Assembly: GCA_022592445.1 (NCBI GenBank)
Contig: JABYQR010000008.1
Location: 1-64,000, forward strand
Source: Cytidiella melzeri
Taxonomy: Eukaryota; Basidiomycota; Agaricomycetes; Polyporales; Irpicaceae
Direction: 5' to 3'
Length of the DNA: 64,000 bases
Part shown: positions 44,983 to 55,752 of the stretch, one piece after another
Numbering within the stretch: the stretch's first letter is position 1
How the letters are laid out: each line of letters starts with the position of its first letter
Notes under the pieces: model-generated
What the model saw: only the letters and a program-made list of their open reading frames with translations
What the model was told of the DNA's origin: nothing
Database searches by the model: none
Program-made: the position numbers and the translations under genes

Positions 44983-47022
44983 ATGCGCCGACAATTGCTT
45001 GTTCAAGTGATAATTGGGGTGCCATGGGCAGTTGCTCATCCCGCAGTATCCTACTATCCGTCTGCGAGGAGCATAGAGCGCAGGCAGGTGGCTCCGCCCG
45101 GACCTACCTCGAGCTACGACTACTGGTGGCCATACCCACCTTGGAGTGCATCGTCTGCTGCCGTATCTCCAACGTCCCCCGGTTACCCTGTTGCTCCTCT
45201 GCCTGACGCACCAATAACCTCGATAGTAACTCCACTCACTGCAGTTGCAACGAGCTCCGCAATCAACCTACCTAGCACAAACCTCGCAGCGGTCGACAAC
45301 ACTCTCACGACTTCTAGCTCGCCTTCGTCGATAACACCGCAATCAACACCTACGAGCCCAGCCAACGTTTTACTAACCACCATCACCGCCTTGCCTCCGG
45401 GTGTCAATCCCGCCCGTCATTACAAACAGAGCAAGGCATCCCCCTTCCAAGCTGGATACCTGGCATGTATATTTGCTGTTGTCGGTGCAATCGTCGGAGT
45501 TGTTTTCTCATGGATCACGCTCACAATAATCCGCAAGTGCTCAGAGCGTCGCGAGAAACCTTTCGTGGCAGGTGCACCTTACTTCGCACCACCAGAGACG
45601 AATGGGGATACTGAAACGGCAGAATTCCACGAGAGCGTCAGCCGTTTTTTAGGCGTCCCACCGCCTGAGAGCCGACCAACTCTCGCGGGCGGGGCCGAGG
45701 TTGGCCGACAGAGGAGTTGGTTGCAGCGAGCCTTTACTTCGCACAGAAGGGAAGGTGCGCGTTCTAGAGCGGACTCGGCCGCCCATGGGATTGCAGGTGT
45801 CGAGGAGTCCTCGGCTAGAGATGAAGACGCTCCATTTCTAGCGCTTCCCTCTCGTGGACATTCTACAGCGCGCTGCCCATCCTCAAGCGACGAGCGGGAC
45901 CTAGAGCGCGCACGATTGATGCTTGAGAGGAACACGCAGAGCCCACAGGAGCTGGAAGAAGATGATGCGCTCGACAGTGCGCCATTCGATACCCTCCGCC
46001 ATAAGTCAATTCGGCGCGGCATCGTCGATCGAATCAGGCAAGGTTCCCGCTACCGCAAGGGACACAAGAGGGTCGATTCTGACGTGATTGTTGAGGACGT
46101 TCGAGGCTCCGAAGGCGGAGAGTCTGTATTGACATTAGCATTCAGGGATGAGCTACCTGCAACTGATAACAGCTCTCCTCCTGAGGATCCCGCCAGCCTT
46201 TCCCTTCCTGTCTCTTCGCAGACGAGCAGTGGACCTGGTTTTCGGATTATCGAAGAAGACACTGAAGCAGATAGCCGTTACAGTCAGGGTTCCAACGGAC
46301 CAGGATGGTCATTCCCTCGAGCTCCAGCATCTCCAACTAAGACGCATACGACTGATACTTACACCTCTTTACCCACTAGAGTTCTCTCTTCTGAGAGGAG
46401 AAACAGTTTCCGGGGAACAAGACAAACGCCGAAGCGTACTCGCAGCCCGACGCTACAGTTTACTCGTGCGGACTCTTCTGTCCTACCTTCTAGTCCACCG
46501 AGGGTGACTTCACCTCCTCTCGAGGCTCAGCTGTTTTTCGGCGCTTCACCTAGCTTTGGATCAGCTCCCAAACTCGACTTCACTGTATCCAGTGATGGTA
46601 CCAAGAGATCGGGTAGGCTAGAAGAGAGCTTTCCCCAATCTCCTGAGAAGAACAAAGCTAAGCATGCGAATAAATTGCGCACCCGACGCGGCGCTCCACC
46701 CTTACCTTTCCCTTCCTCTCCTGAGTTCACTCAGCCCAACCATCTCACGAAGAACACACCTCACGCGCCTCTAGTTACGAGTTCTCTTGAGAATCGATAT
46801 ATGTCCAACGCCTCAAGCTCCTCCGCCGCCACTCCTGCTGAGCGATTCGCCAGACGGCACGGGGCCCTGAACAAGGTTGAACAAATTGTGGCTCAAAGCT
46901 GGAACGCGAGGGAATCGAGAGGGCAGGAGTGTCCTGCGAGTCCTACAATGTTCGGTGCTGTTTCACAGGAGCATGAGAAGCCGTCTGCGGGAGGCATTGA
47001 GCAGCGATTGTTGCAGATGTAA
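44983..47022 (+). CDS. Single-pass membrane protein with mucin-like ectodomain
   Basis: Intronless, 679 residues. Hydrophobic N-terminus (residues about 4-18) ending in AHP suggests a signal peptide. Residues about 30-145 are Ser/Thr/Pro-rich, likely O-mannosylated. One strong transmembrane segment lies at about 156-180 ('YLACIFAVVGAIVGVVFSW'), followed by a basic stop-transfer 'RKCSERREK'. The cytoplasmic part of some 490 residues is Ser/Arg-rich, low in order, and ends in a short conserved-looking helix 'GALNKVEQIVAQSW'. The plan resembles fungal wall-stress sensors and the mucin-like membrane proteins common in Agaricomycetes, but no WSC or cysteine-rich domain is present. Function unknown. 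Confidence 0.65.
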   Translation: MRRQLLVQVIIGVPWAVAHPAVSYYPSARSIERRQVAPPGPTSSYDYWWPYPPWSASSAAVSPTSPGYPVAPLPDAPITSIVTPLTAVATSSAINLPSTNLAAVDNTLTTSSSPSSITPQSTPTSPANVLLTTITALPPGVNPARHYKQSKASPFQAGYLACIFAVVGAIVGVVFSWITLTIIRKCSERREKPFVAGAPYFAPPETNGDTETAEFHESVSRFLGVPPPESRPTLAGGAEVGRQRSWLQRAFTSHRREGARSRADSAAHGIAGVEESSARDEDAPFLALPSRGHSTARCPSSSDERDLERARLMLERNTQSPQELEEDDALDSAPFDTLRHKSIRRGIVDRIRQGSRYRKGHKRVDSDVIVEDVRGSEGGESVLTLAFRDELPATDNSSPPEDPASLSLPVSSQTSSGPGFRIIEEDTEADSRYSQGSNGPGWSFPRAPASPTKTHTTDTYTSLPTRVLSSERRNSFRGTRQTPKRTRSPTLQFTRADSSVLPSSPPRVTSPPLEAQLFFGASPSFGSAPKLDFTVSSDGTKRSGRLEESFPQSPEKNKAKHANKLRTRRGAPPLPFPSSPEFTQPNHLTKNTPHAPLVTSSLENRYMSNASSSSAATPAERFARRHGALNKVEQIVAQSWNARESRGQECPASPTMFGAVSQEHEKPSAGGIEQRLLQM

Positions 47023-47408
47023 GGGGGGATGTTGGGGATTTCGGATTGGTCGGACATTCATGTTGTATTCATGTACTACCTCACTACCATCTCATCATGT
47101 CTACCACTGGCAAGGCTGTCGTTGACAGAGGACATTTCCACGCGGGTATGACAAGCCGTTTTGCCTCGCTTTTCGCCGATTGAGCGGTCGAGAAGAGCGC
47201 GATCGCAGGTTCGACTTGACGAGTTGACGCATGTTCAACGCGTTTTTTGAACCTCACCGTTTCAACAACGAGTTGGGGACGAAAACGGCTCGCTGGAGTT
47301 TCAAGACATACGTGCAGCACCTGAAGGTAGCGACCGGATATATTGGTAGGTTTCGTGGTTTGGGTACACTTGGAGTACGCTGAAACTCTCTCAGAAAGTT
47401 CCTGAGCT

Positions 47409-49392
47409 ATGACATTCATGCTTATGACTTTGAACGGGAAAACCGTCAGACGATGCCTCCAAGCGATATCTCACTTACAATTCCTGGTAGTTCTTGCAGC
47501 ATTTCTACTACTAGGTTTCCCTACTACGCAGGCTGCTTTAGTCGACGGCAACTCTGCCAGCAACAGTACATCTGTATGGGTAATCGAGGATACCTATCAG
47601 GGGAAGACGTTTTTTGAGTATGTGTTCCTCCGTACTAGTATCGTCCTTCCGCTGGGCGACGTTTTTGATTTTGTGACGCAGTACTTTCGACTTTTTCGCT
47701 GACCTGGACCCGACGCAGTCAGTTCCGAACTTGACAAACATGAGATCCTGAAGGTTGACTGACTTATTTAATTTTAGTGGGAAAGTAAAGTAAGGTGCAA
47801 GCTGCCAGTGTATACGCTATCTTGATCCGAGTCATTCTTGTGACTCCTGCTGACTTTGGGGCAAAGCTATACTTCGCGAGAGGACGCTTTTGCGCAGGGA
47901 CTCGCGTATGTAGACGACAACGGCACTGTCGTTATGAAAGGCGACGACACCACACAGTTGCCTTTGGGTGTGAACCGGAGTAGGTGAGCAACATATTCAC
48001 GCCTTCTCATGTCACGGAACTTTTGAGCTGAACATACGAAAATGCCAGTGTTCGTATAAGTAGTCAGAAAATTTATAACACTGGGCTATTCATCCTCGAT
48101 CTCAATCGTGTACCATGGGGTTGTGGTGAGCACTCAAACGTGCTGTCACTGAATACTCGTTTATTAATCTCATGTTGTGTTTCCCCACTGGTAGGCGTAT
48201 GGCCAGCGTGGTGGACCGTCGAAGGAACACATTGGCCAAACGTACGCTTCATGTGCGACTACAGCAGCAAATCTGCTTCTGTGCTAAACATCTCTATTCT
48301 CTCACGCAGCTCGGAGAAATTGACATCATAGAAGGTGTGCACGACAATGAGCACAACCAAGTAACGTGGCATACCGGTCCTAGTAGGTCGAAATCCTTCC
48401 GTCAGTTTTGTCTGCCCAGCATAGTATCTAAATCAACAGCATAGATTGCACTCTCACGCCGCCTCCCGCTGTAAACTTCACCGGTACCTACATTCAGAAT
48501 GTAAGAGCTAAACTCGCAGCTTCGTTCGAGTCCGACCTAAAATAGATTACCCTACAGCAAACAACTGGCCTACCGAACCTCTGCGATGCGAACATCCCCG
48601 GAAACTCCGGCTGCGGCGTCCTCGAAGCCAGTCGCGCATCCTACGGCCCCACATTCGACGCCGCAGGCGGTGGCGTCTTCGCCATGAGATGGGATGACAC
48701 CGGGATTGCCGTCTGTACGTACCAGTGTCTTTTCTCTCTACTTGTATGTACTCTGGTTCAAATACTGACTTTCAAATCGGATGCGCTGGCATAATCATCG
48801 ACTCACAGGGTCATTTTATCGCGCGCTCGTACCAGACGATATCAGAACCGGGGAACCGAAGCCTGAAAATTGGGGAACGCCGGTAGCGTATCTTGACCCC
48901 GACGGGTGCAACCCTCTCACCAACTTCGTCAACCACAGCATCGTGTTTGGTACGTCGCCATACCTATTATTTCCTCCCCCCGAAGTGGAGACTCGCCCTG
49001 ATGGACCGTTCCCTTTTGATTGCTAGACATCACATTCTGCGGTCAGTAGTAATTTTTTCCAAGACAAAAACCTAGAGGAACGTCCACTTATGTTCATTAC
49101 AAATTTACTAGGTGACTGGGCAGGCAACTCGTACGCAACCTCAGGTTGCCCGGGTATTTGTGACGCCCATCTCACGGACCCCGCCAACTTTGTCGTAAGT
49201 TTGTGACACGCTCTCAATCGTTGATCACACGGACACGTCTCTTTGCAGAATGCCTCATGGGCCATCAACTACATGAAAGTATATAGCCGGGTGGACCTCG
49301 CTCGCGCCTTCAACTCTGCGTTTGAAAAGGACTCCACCGTTTCGGCTTGGCTGGCCGTGTTTGTCTCTCTAGGGCTCCTGCTTTGCGTTTGA
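47409..49392 (+). CDS. GH16 endo-beta-1,3(4)-glucanase-like protein
   Basis: About nine short introns. A signal peptide or anchor lies at residues about 20-42. Splicing yields the GH16 series: 'GKTFFD-TFDFFADLDPTHGKVNY' across three introns (near 47616-47675, 47717-47778 and 47791-47870), then 'GLAYVDDNGTVVMKGDDTT', 'WGCGVWPAWWTVEG', the catalytic strand GEIDIIEG (two Glu and one Asp), 'GCGVLEAS' and 'VFAMRWD'. The C-terminus after 'YMKVYSR' ends in a hydrophobic stretch (SAWLAVFVSLGLLLCV), so a GPI anchor or membrane tail is likely. These enzymes act on beta-1,3/1,4- or 1,3/1,6-glucans of the fungal wall. All catalytic acids are present. The stop is 49390-49392. Confidence 0.85.
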
Positions 49393-49773
49393 AGCAGACT
49401 GGCGGCGAGTAACAGGTCGATGGTCAGTCGAAGCTTCGGTCTTGCATCGCAGACAATGAAGCGTAATGTTGACTAACGCAGATGTGCATTGGATTACATG
49501 CAGTGAGGGTGTAGTATACCGATGCAAGGTGTGCGTGTAATGATCGTCACGGAACAACAGTTTAGCCGCCTCGAAGAATGGAATATAGAGAATAGTCATC
49601 ATAATAAAAGAGATAATGCGTCATGGGTAATGCTAGGCTGTGAGCGTGAAAGGTATACATCAATGGGAGAATTTGGGTAGTGAGAATGCCGTAAATGTCC
49701 AATATGCTCGTAGAATGCTAAATCATTAGGTTTGTAGACGCTGTGATCGCAGCTGTTGGAACAGACTGAAGGA

Positions 49774-51968
49774 TCACGACCGCGCATAGCGACTCGCTTT
49801 CCTGATACGTTCGCCATACTTCCAGAATATGATTGGCCTACAACAAAACAACTCTGAGTTAGCTGATAATTCAGTAGAACATGAGCTTGAAACGGCGTAC
49901 GCAGGGCATCCGACCACAATGGCCACCGCCGCGAGAATAGAGTCTCCTTTTCCATAGCCGAGCGCCTTGTACATCGCAGGCGCAAACAATGGGAATCCGA
50001 ACCCGGCGCACGACCGGAAGAATGTGACTGCTGCAAGTGCTACAGGGGGTGTTTTCTGTCAACAGAATGCTCGTAGGAGATGCGTTTATTTTTGAACGTA
50101 CCGGAAGCAGCGTGAAGTGTGAATGCATCGATCACATACGTCTGTATTGATTGGAAAAGTAGAATCACACCCGCACCAACAAACGCGATGCCGATATCTG
50201 GTACGATCCAGTGGATGTCCGGCCGCGCCGTCCAACCTGTTATGAACAACCCAATCGGAAGGAACAGTGTTCCTGGTAACATCGAGGCTGACGGCCGCGC
50301 CAGTCAATTCAAGCGTCACTTCGAAGCATTAGAATAGACCACTCACGGAGGCGATATTCAGGCCGTCCTTGTCCCCCATTCTTTGCACTGAAATATCTGT
50401 ATATCTTATCCATGTATCGGGCGTTGATTTGAGACGCAGATGTGAGGCCGACACCGAGGGCGAAGTAATGAAGACCCGCAATGCCAACACGCTGGTCATA
50501 TACACCTTCGAAGATCGACGGAATCGTGGTCAAGAACACTATATCATGCGCAATGATCAGCATCCTGAATTGTTGACAGCGAGGGACAGGAACTAACAGT
50601 ACAGCAATCCATATACAAAAGCCATATAGAGCCCAAGGAGCTGGATGATAGGCTCTCTGAAGAACAGCTGAAACGGCCGAGTGAGGGCCTTTGCAAAAAT
50701 GTGTTGCCAATGCCTGTCGGAGTTGTCAAATTTTGTCCGGATCTCTCGCGGCTTGGACACTGCAACATTGCCCTTTTCTGGGTCGGATGAGTTGATTTGA
50801 AGTTCTTTGCGGAGCTTGGCAGCTTTGCGCTCTAGGAGCAGCGGCGCGAACGCTGTGTATCCACAAGCCAGGTAAACAAGGACGCAAAATGGCAGTAGAC
50901 ATTCCTCTACGCACTCTCTTGCAAAAAAAGCACTCCAAGAACCTGAATTCCTCCATCGACGATACTAGTGGACCAAAACACCCAACGCCAAGTGGATTTC
51001 TCTGCGATCCACGCTCCCGCAACAGGTCCAATAACCGGTCCCAAGAGAGGGGCAAGTGAATACAGAGCAACAGCTGTGCCACGTTCTTCTGGCCGCCAAC
51101 AGTCGCCCAAGACACCGCCACCAATCTGTGCGTGATAATGTCAACCGTAAAAGATGAGCTCAAGGAAGGGTATTAACTCACTGAAAGTGGCGCACTGCCG
51201 CCGAAACCAGCCAGGAGACGGAATGCAATCAGTTGACCTTCGTTTTGCGCAAAGCCACAGCCAAGGTTCCATGCTACCCACGAACACGCGTTAATGAACA
51301 CGTCGACGTCAAGATTGACCAACTTACCCAGGTACCATAAGTTCGCCAGCTGGAGTACTCGTGAACGCCCGTAAATTTCGCTCAACGGGCCGAGGAATAG
51401 TGGGCCAAATGCTATAATGCACGGGGGTGAATCAAAGCGGCTTGTGGATGCAAGACAATGCAACAAACCATAAGCAAGCACGAATATAGAGGTTGTAAGA
51501 GCTATTTCAACGGGGCTTGTGATGCCAAACTGTTTTGCTAGTTGGTCTGTCGCCGGCGCGATCATTGAAGAGGACACCGGGCTGATAAATGTGAAAGCAG
51601 ATATGATGGCTGTTGCCGCCCATTTGCGTTTGAAGGTCCAGCTGGAGTGCATGAAGTGAGTATATATCGAATGGATTGAAAGCCTGCACTCACTTTTTGG
51701 GATTCTCTGGGTCGTCTGGACCCTCCCAGTCTACGATTATCACGTCCGACGTGTCTGACTCAGAAGCTGATACCTCTGACTCCCGTTTCTGCTTCAGTCG
51801 GGCATCACTGTCGCCCTCATCTATGCGCGCCTCAGGATTTGGGTCTCCCTGTGATTTCTCTTTCAGTGGAACATCTATATGCTCCTCGTGAAGGGTTGGT
51901 GTCGGGGTATCCGAAGCAGACTGGCTCGTACTTGGGGGTTGCAACGTCGTCGTAGATGTCGACGGCAT
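49774..51968 (-). CDS. MFS transporter, DHA1-type drug/polyamine family
   Basis: ATG 51968 (MPSTSTTTL) is preferred over the upstream frame, which has no ATG. A Ser/Asp/Glu-rich cytoplasmic head of about 95 residues ends in 'DWEGPDDPENPKK', typical of fungal DHA1 proteins. Membrane segments follow, with motif A as 'GPLSEIYGRSRVL' between segments 2 and 3, and motif C as 'LLGPVIGPVAGAWI', characteristic of antiporters. About seven introns, including one just before the last exon (about 49835-49901) that joins 'VVGCPA' to 'PIIFWKYGERIRKASRYARS'. It likely exports small molecules with proton exchange. Substrate unknown. Confidence 0.83.
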
Positions 51969-53064
51969 TAGGGTGGAAGACAGAGAAAAGTCGTGTGGAT
52001 ACTCACTCACCAATATTCACTCGTATATATGCGCTCGTGGAACCGACAAACCGCAGGACTGGATGTCATGTAAGCGCTGCCGATGACTGCCGACTGATCT
52101 GCATACCTTACACGGCGAGCCGCATCTGCCGGCCGCGGCACGGAGTGAGCTACGAGGACAGTGATTGGCTGGAGGTATGGTTTCGGCCGATGGGAGTGAT
52201 AAGCATGGCGTTGTCGATTACTGTCGCGCCGGATTGAAGTTCGACGCTTGTGAGCACTCCGTCGGCAGCGGACCGCCTTGGTCAGCTCGCATGTACATTA
52301 AGAACAACATACAACATATTGACCCATCGTCGAGCACTGATAGTGAATCACCTTCGCATATGGTCGGGCATCCCATCGTTTACGGGATTTGCACGCCACC
52401 AAGCACGGGGATTGTGGCCCGAGGCCTATAACTCAAACACTAGGGGCAAATGCCAATTCCACACGTCTTGAAATCTGCATGATTACCCACTTAGATGTTA
52501 ACTATCAGCAGATAATCCATAAACAATTTTGTGCTTGTTATTGTTTCTTAATGTTTGAGAATACAAAATAATGCTATACAAATTCTGTACCTTTTCATTG
52601 GCAGGAATTTCTGTTTGTTGAGTGGTGGTTAAATCAAAAAGAACAATGAAAGAAAGTTTACCTTTCAAGGCTCAGAAAACCAAGTGGAAAAGATGCCTTC
52701 CACAGATTTGGCGGGGTGTGGGAAAAGTGCATGAAAAAATCCAGAAAAGGAAAGGGCAGGTAGAATTTCTGGCGGCCTACCCCGTTGCATGCATGTGCTA
52801 CTGAAAAGTTCTGAAAAGTTGTTTGCCATGTTATGTTTGCTATCACCTGACACAGTGGGAAATAATCTTTTCTTTATTGTATTTACAATTTTAGGTACGT
52901 CGGAAATTTGCTCAAAAAATCGATATTCACACAGACTTTTGGAGCGTGAAAAGGCTGCCAGTTGATAGGCTTGAAAATTTGTAGAAAAAACACAAAAATG
53001 TCTTTGATTGTATATTAATCTAACCCCTCAAACACAACCAGATATTCACAGCATTTTTTACATA
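51969..53064. other. Intergenic, MFS promoter then AT-rich repeat flank
   Basis: To about 52450 the DNA resembles host promoter sequence. After that base composition turns AT-rich, as in transposon remnants. No gene seen. Confidence 0.4.
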
Positions 53065-53934
53065 TTAAATAACTCTCACAATAATTTTGTGCCATGTGAA
53101 ATTGGCCTTTGCCTGCAGTGAGGCCCTGACTGGGAGTATCCTTGTGTGACCAGGTAGACAAAGGGGGGAGGGCGCTGCAACTTGACTTGAGCCAACCCAT
53201 ACACAAGCAGAGAGCACCCGATAATTTAAGGTAAAGAACACGCTCTTGAACTGAGGCAGCAAAAGATAATTTACACTCTGTGGAAAGGTCTCTTCCTCGA
53301 ATTGAGGCAGCGGATGAAAGGGAGTGTTGACACTCAGAAAAACAAGAGCAAAAAACCCATAAGGGTTGTAAGGTGTGGTGTCTTTAACAAAAACGTGAGC
53401 GGAAGTGAGACTTACCATTTGTGCAAAAATAGCAGCAGTCCCCCAAGATGTCGTCAAATTGTCTGATTTGATGTTGTCGTTAACCGACAAGCCCTTGGAA
53501 TTCTTAAACAAGCAAACTTGAATCAGTCTGAATTTGTTTGAACCTGCCTTCTCAACCACTGAAAGCGGCAAAGAGACAAAGGCAGAATTGAATAGATTCT
53601 TGAGCTGCAACTGCAGAAAAGGGTCGGACATGCGTCTGAGCAAAACCTGTTCATTCACGTAATCCTGAATGAAGTCCATATGAGCGCTGCCTGTCTTAGA
53701 ATTGGCAGGAGCAAAAGTGGCGGAGCAAGGGTGAAAGTTTCTGATTGGGAAGCTGAAATAGAGTTTATTGGGGAGGTTTTGGTATTTCTGCAAAAGACCA
53801 AACTTAGAAAGCTCTGAGGCAAAAAAGTCTGCACGATACGGCATGATGATGCGCTCCGGCTCAGAGGCACTGTTTGTTGTATTTGCAGGGTTTTGATGCG
53901 CGCACGGGAGGGGGGCTCGAAAATAAGTGAACAC
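53065..53934 (-). pseudogene. Reverse-transcriptase-like relic (tyrosine-recombinase/DIRS-type suspected)
   Basis: An open frame of 290 codons with a non-ATG 5' end. The part 53940-53440 resembles the start of a reverse-transcriptase region: 'HMDFIQDYVNEQVLLRRMSDPF', 'PLSVVEKAGSNKFRLIQ', 'SVNDNIKSDNLTTSWGTAA'. I associate this pattern, from memory, with DIRS-like retroelement proteins of mushrooms. After 53430 the likeness stops: a donor GTAAGT sits there, the catalytic Asp motifs do not follow, and the rest is unrelated. It is a fragment of an element, or a fragment spliced to foreign sequence. Confidence 0.4.
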
Positions 53935-54834
53935 AATGTCATTGAGTAGCTACAAGAATATAAGGGTTTTATATTATTTTAGCAAGACGGATAACACAAA
54001 AAGGGAGTATCGAGACAGTTAATCCGCGCGGAATGACGAAGGTGGGCGGCGGGAACAAACAGATACAAATAGAAATCAGGCAGAAAACCTAAAATAACAA
54101 CACTGTTTACTACCGGCTGTCACAGATTTCAATGTTTCTACGAGACTTGCCTTAACAGGGAACGGTATTGATGGTATTAATTAGGCACTTATCCAGCACT
54201 TATCTGTTGTCTATTTAGGTGCTTATCCAGCACTTATTTGGCGCTTATTCCGGCGCCTGCTGCCAGCACTTATCAATTGATACACTTGATATGCTGATGC
54301 GCCCTCTGTCTTTGATGCGCTGATGTGCTCCTTTCCTTATATGTGTATCACATGATAGAACTCTCTGGAACCTTGTGGAACATGCTGAAACTATGATGTC
54401 ATAGTGTAGAACATCCTAGTAGATGATGTCATAGTTCTTAGAACCTTCTGGAAAAGTCTAGCCTTGTCTTAGAACAAGCTAGAACAAGTCTAGCCTTGGG
54501 ACTGGGTCATGGAGTCAGGTCATGGGGAAAATTGCTATTGGTTGATTATTGAAGTGGCACCACTAGGGCATAGGGTATGCTTAGTAAGGTAGATTACTTT
54601 GCTTACTCATGTAGGTATTAGGGGTCTTAGGGTAGTACCTGGGGTCCTTCCCTTCGTGTATATATAGAGGCACTCCTGAGGGCATATCCCCTCAGTCTGA
54701 TCCACTCTGTTGATCAAGGAGTACTTTGTGATCCCCAGTACTCACTCTCACCAACACTCTACTCTCTATCTCTCTATCTCCCCCTCAAGTCAAACACTTA
54801 TCTGGTGAGTAGTAACCTCAACTGTTACACTGGC
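53935..54834 (+). repeat. LTR-like and simple-repeat DNA
   Basis: 54170-54280 has several copies of 'gcacttatc(c)agcacttat'. 54360-54500 has related 'tagaac' units. A TATA-like tatatata near 54657 with a pyrimidine-rich leader down to 54790 looks like the end of an LTR. TGTCACAG at 54118 could be its start. No target duplication found. Confidence 0.35.
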
Positions 54835-55086
54835 ATGATGACCAGTGGCACTGCAGAGCAAGCAGACATGAGAGAATTGACCAGAGCAGCAGAAGCCCTT
54901 GCAACTGGAGGGCTGCCTGCCAGACTCAGAGAGGTTCCAGAACAGGCAGATATCAGAGCTGTCTCTGACAATAACCAGGCATCCCTGTTTGAATGCACAG
55001 GAAAAGGCTTTGCCGTTCTTGAGGGTCTTCTCATTGCAATCCTTTGCGTGATGGCCGTTTGTCCCTGTTGTGGATGGCCTGACTAG
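54835..55086 (+). pseudogene. Short ORF after the LTR-like sequence, possible truncated Gag
   Basis: ATG 54835 starts an 83-codon frame with the polar helix 'TAEQADMRELTRAAEALATGG'. It runs into the chromovirus LTR fragment that begins at 55066, so the natural 3' part has been replaced. Its place just after an LTR-like leader suggests a Gag N-terminus, but no diagnostic motif is present. Confidence 0.3.
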
Positions 55087-55437
55087 CACTTATTTTTCGC
55101 ATTTTACCTCTGGTTTTTACCTTTGAAACCTGGTTGCAACCAGGTTGCAACCCTCTCTGCACATGTCTATTAAGCGCCCGTATCACGTGGCTTAGACGCT
55201 CTACATGGTCACATACTTGCTGCTACATCACACTAGCATGTGACATAGCTTACATAAGACCACATGGCTACAACCACATGGCTCAGCCCATAGCTAGGGT
55301 TTGACGTCATAGATAGCACTCACATGGATTCCTATTGTTCTTTCACTATTGTTCTCTTTATGGAAGAATGTTCTCACAGGTGTGGGAATGGAATACAATA
55401 GTTGGTCTCCTTTTAGATAGATTCTCTCATGAGTAGA
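55066..55437 (+). repeat. Chromovirus LTR fragment, cut by the next element
   Basis: Starts 'tgttgtggatggcctgac', the family's 5' end, and matches the full LTR up to 'gattctctcatgagtagag'. It then stops abruptly, two bases before the terminal inverted repeat at 55440. The rest of the LTR is not found after that element's right end (61656 on). Confidence 0.8.
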
Positions 55438-55439
55438 GG

Positions 55440-55498
55440 CAGGCTCCGTCCAGCCGTCTACGGGAGCGTTTGCAGGGATAGGTCTCGACGGTGGCCAC
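55440..55498 (+). repeat. Left terminal inverted repeat (59 bp)
   Basis: Reads CAGGCTCCGTCCAGCCGTCT at the tip and ends gtggccac. It matches the reverse complement of 61599-61655 except for a 2-base gap and about four mismatches. The core 'CCAGCCGTC...GGGAGC...TTGCAGGGA' reappears in opposite orientation in the inner repeat. Confidence 0.9.
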
Positions 55499-55565
55499 GC
55501 GTGATAGAGCTACAAAGGAGTTTATGTAATCTTCACCGTATATGTCAATGAATCACATGCAAGAT

Positions 55566-55640
55566 GAGTTATGTAATCTGTTTTTGAACCTTAATCCCTG
55601 CAAGCTCCCTACGACGGCTGGCAGCAAACAAAGGTAAACA
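55566..55640 (+). repeat. Left inner inverted repeat (about 75 bp)
   Basis: Pairs with the reverse complement of 61471-61547 with only about half a dozen differences. It contains 'CCCTGCAAGCTCCC' and 'ACGGCTGG', which is the terminal repeat's core in reverse, so each end of the element could fold back on itself. Confidence 0.85.
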
Positions 55641-55752
55641 GCGGTGCTCGGCGTGATAGACGCCTGTTAATTGTCCGTTTTGGGAAGACTTGCCAGCCGA
55701 ACTGCGTTGAATTATTCTGACGCGTGTCGTGTTTATCTCGTGCGTACAAGTT

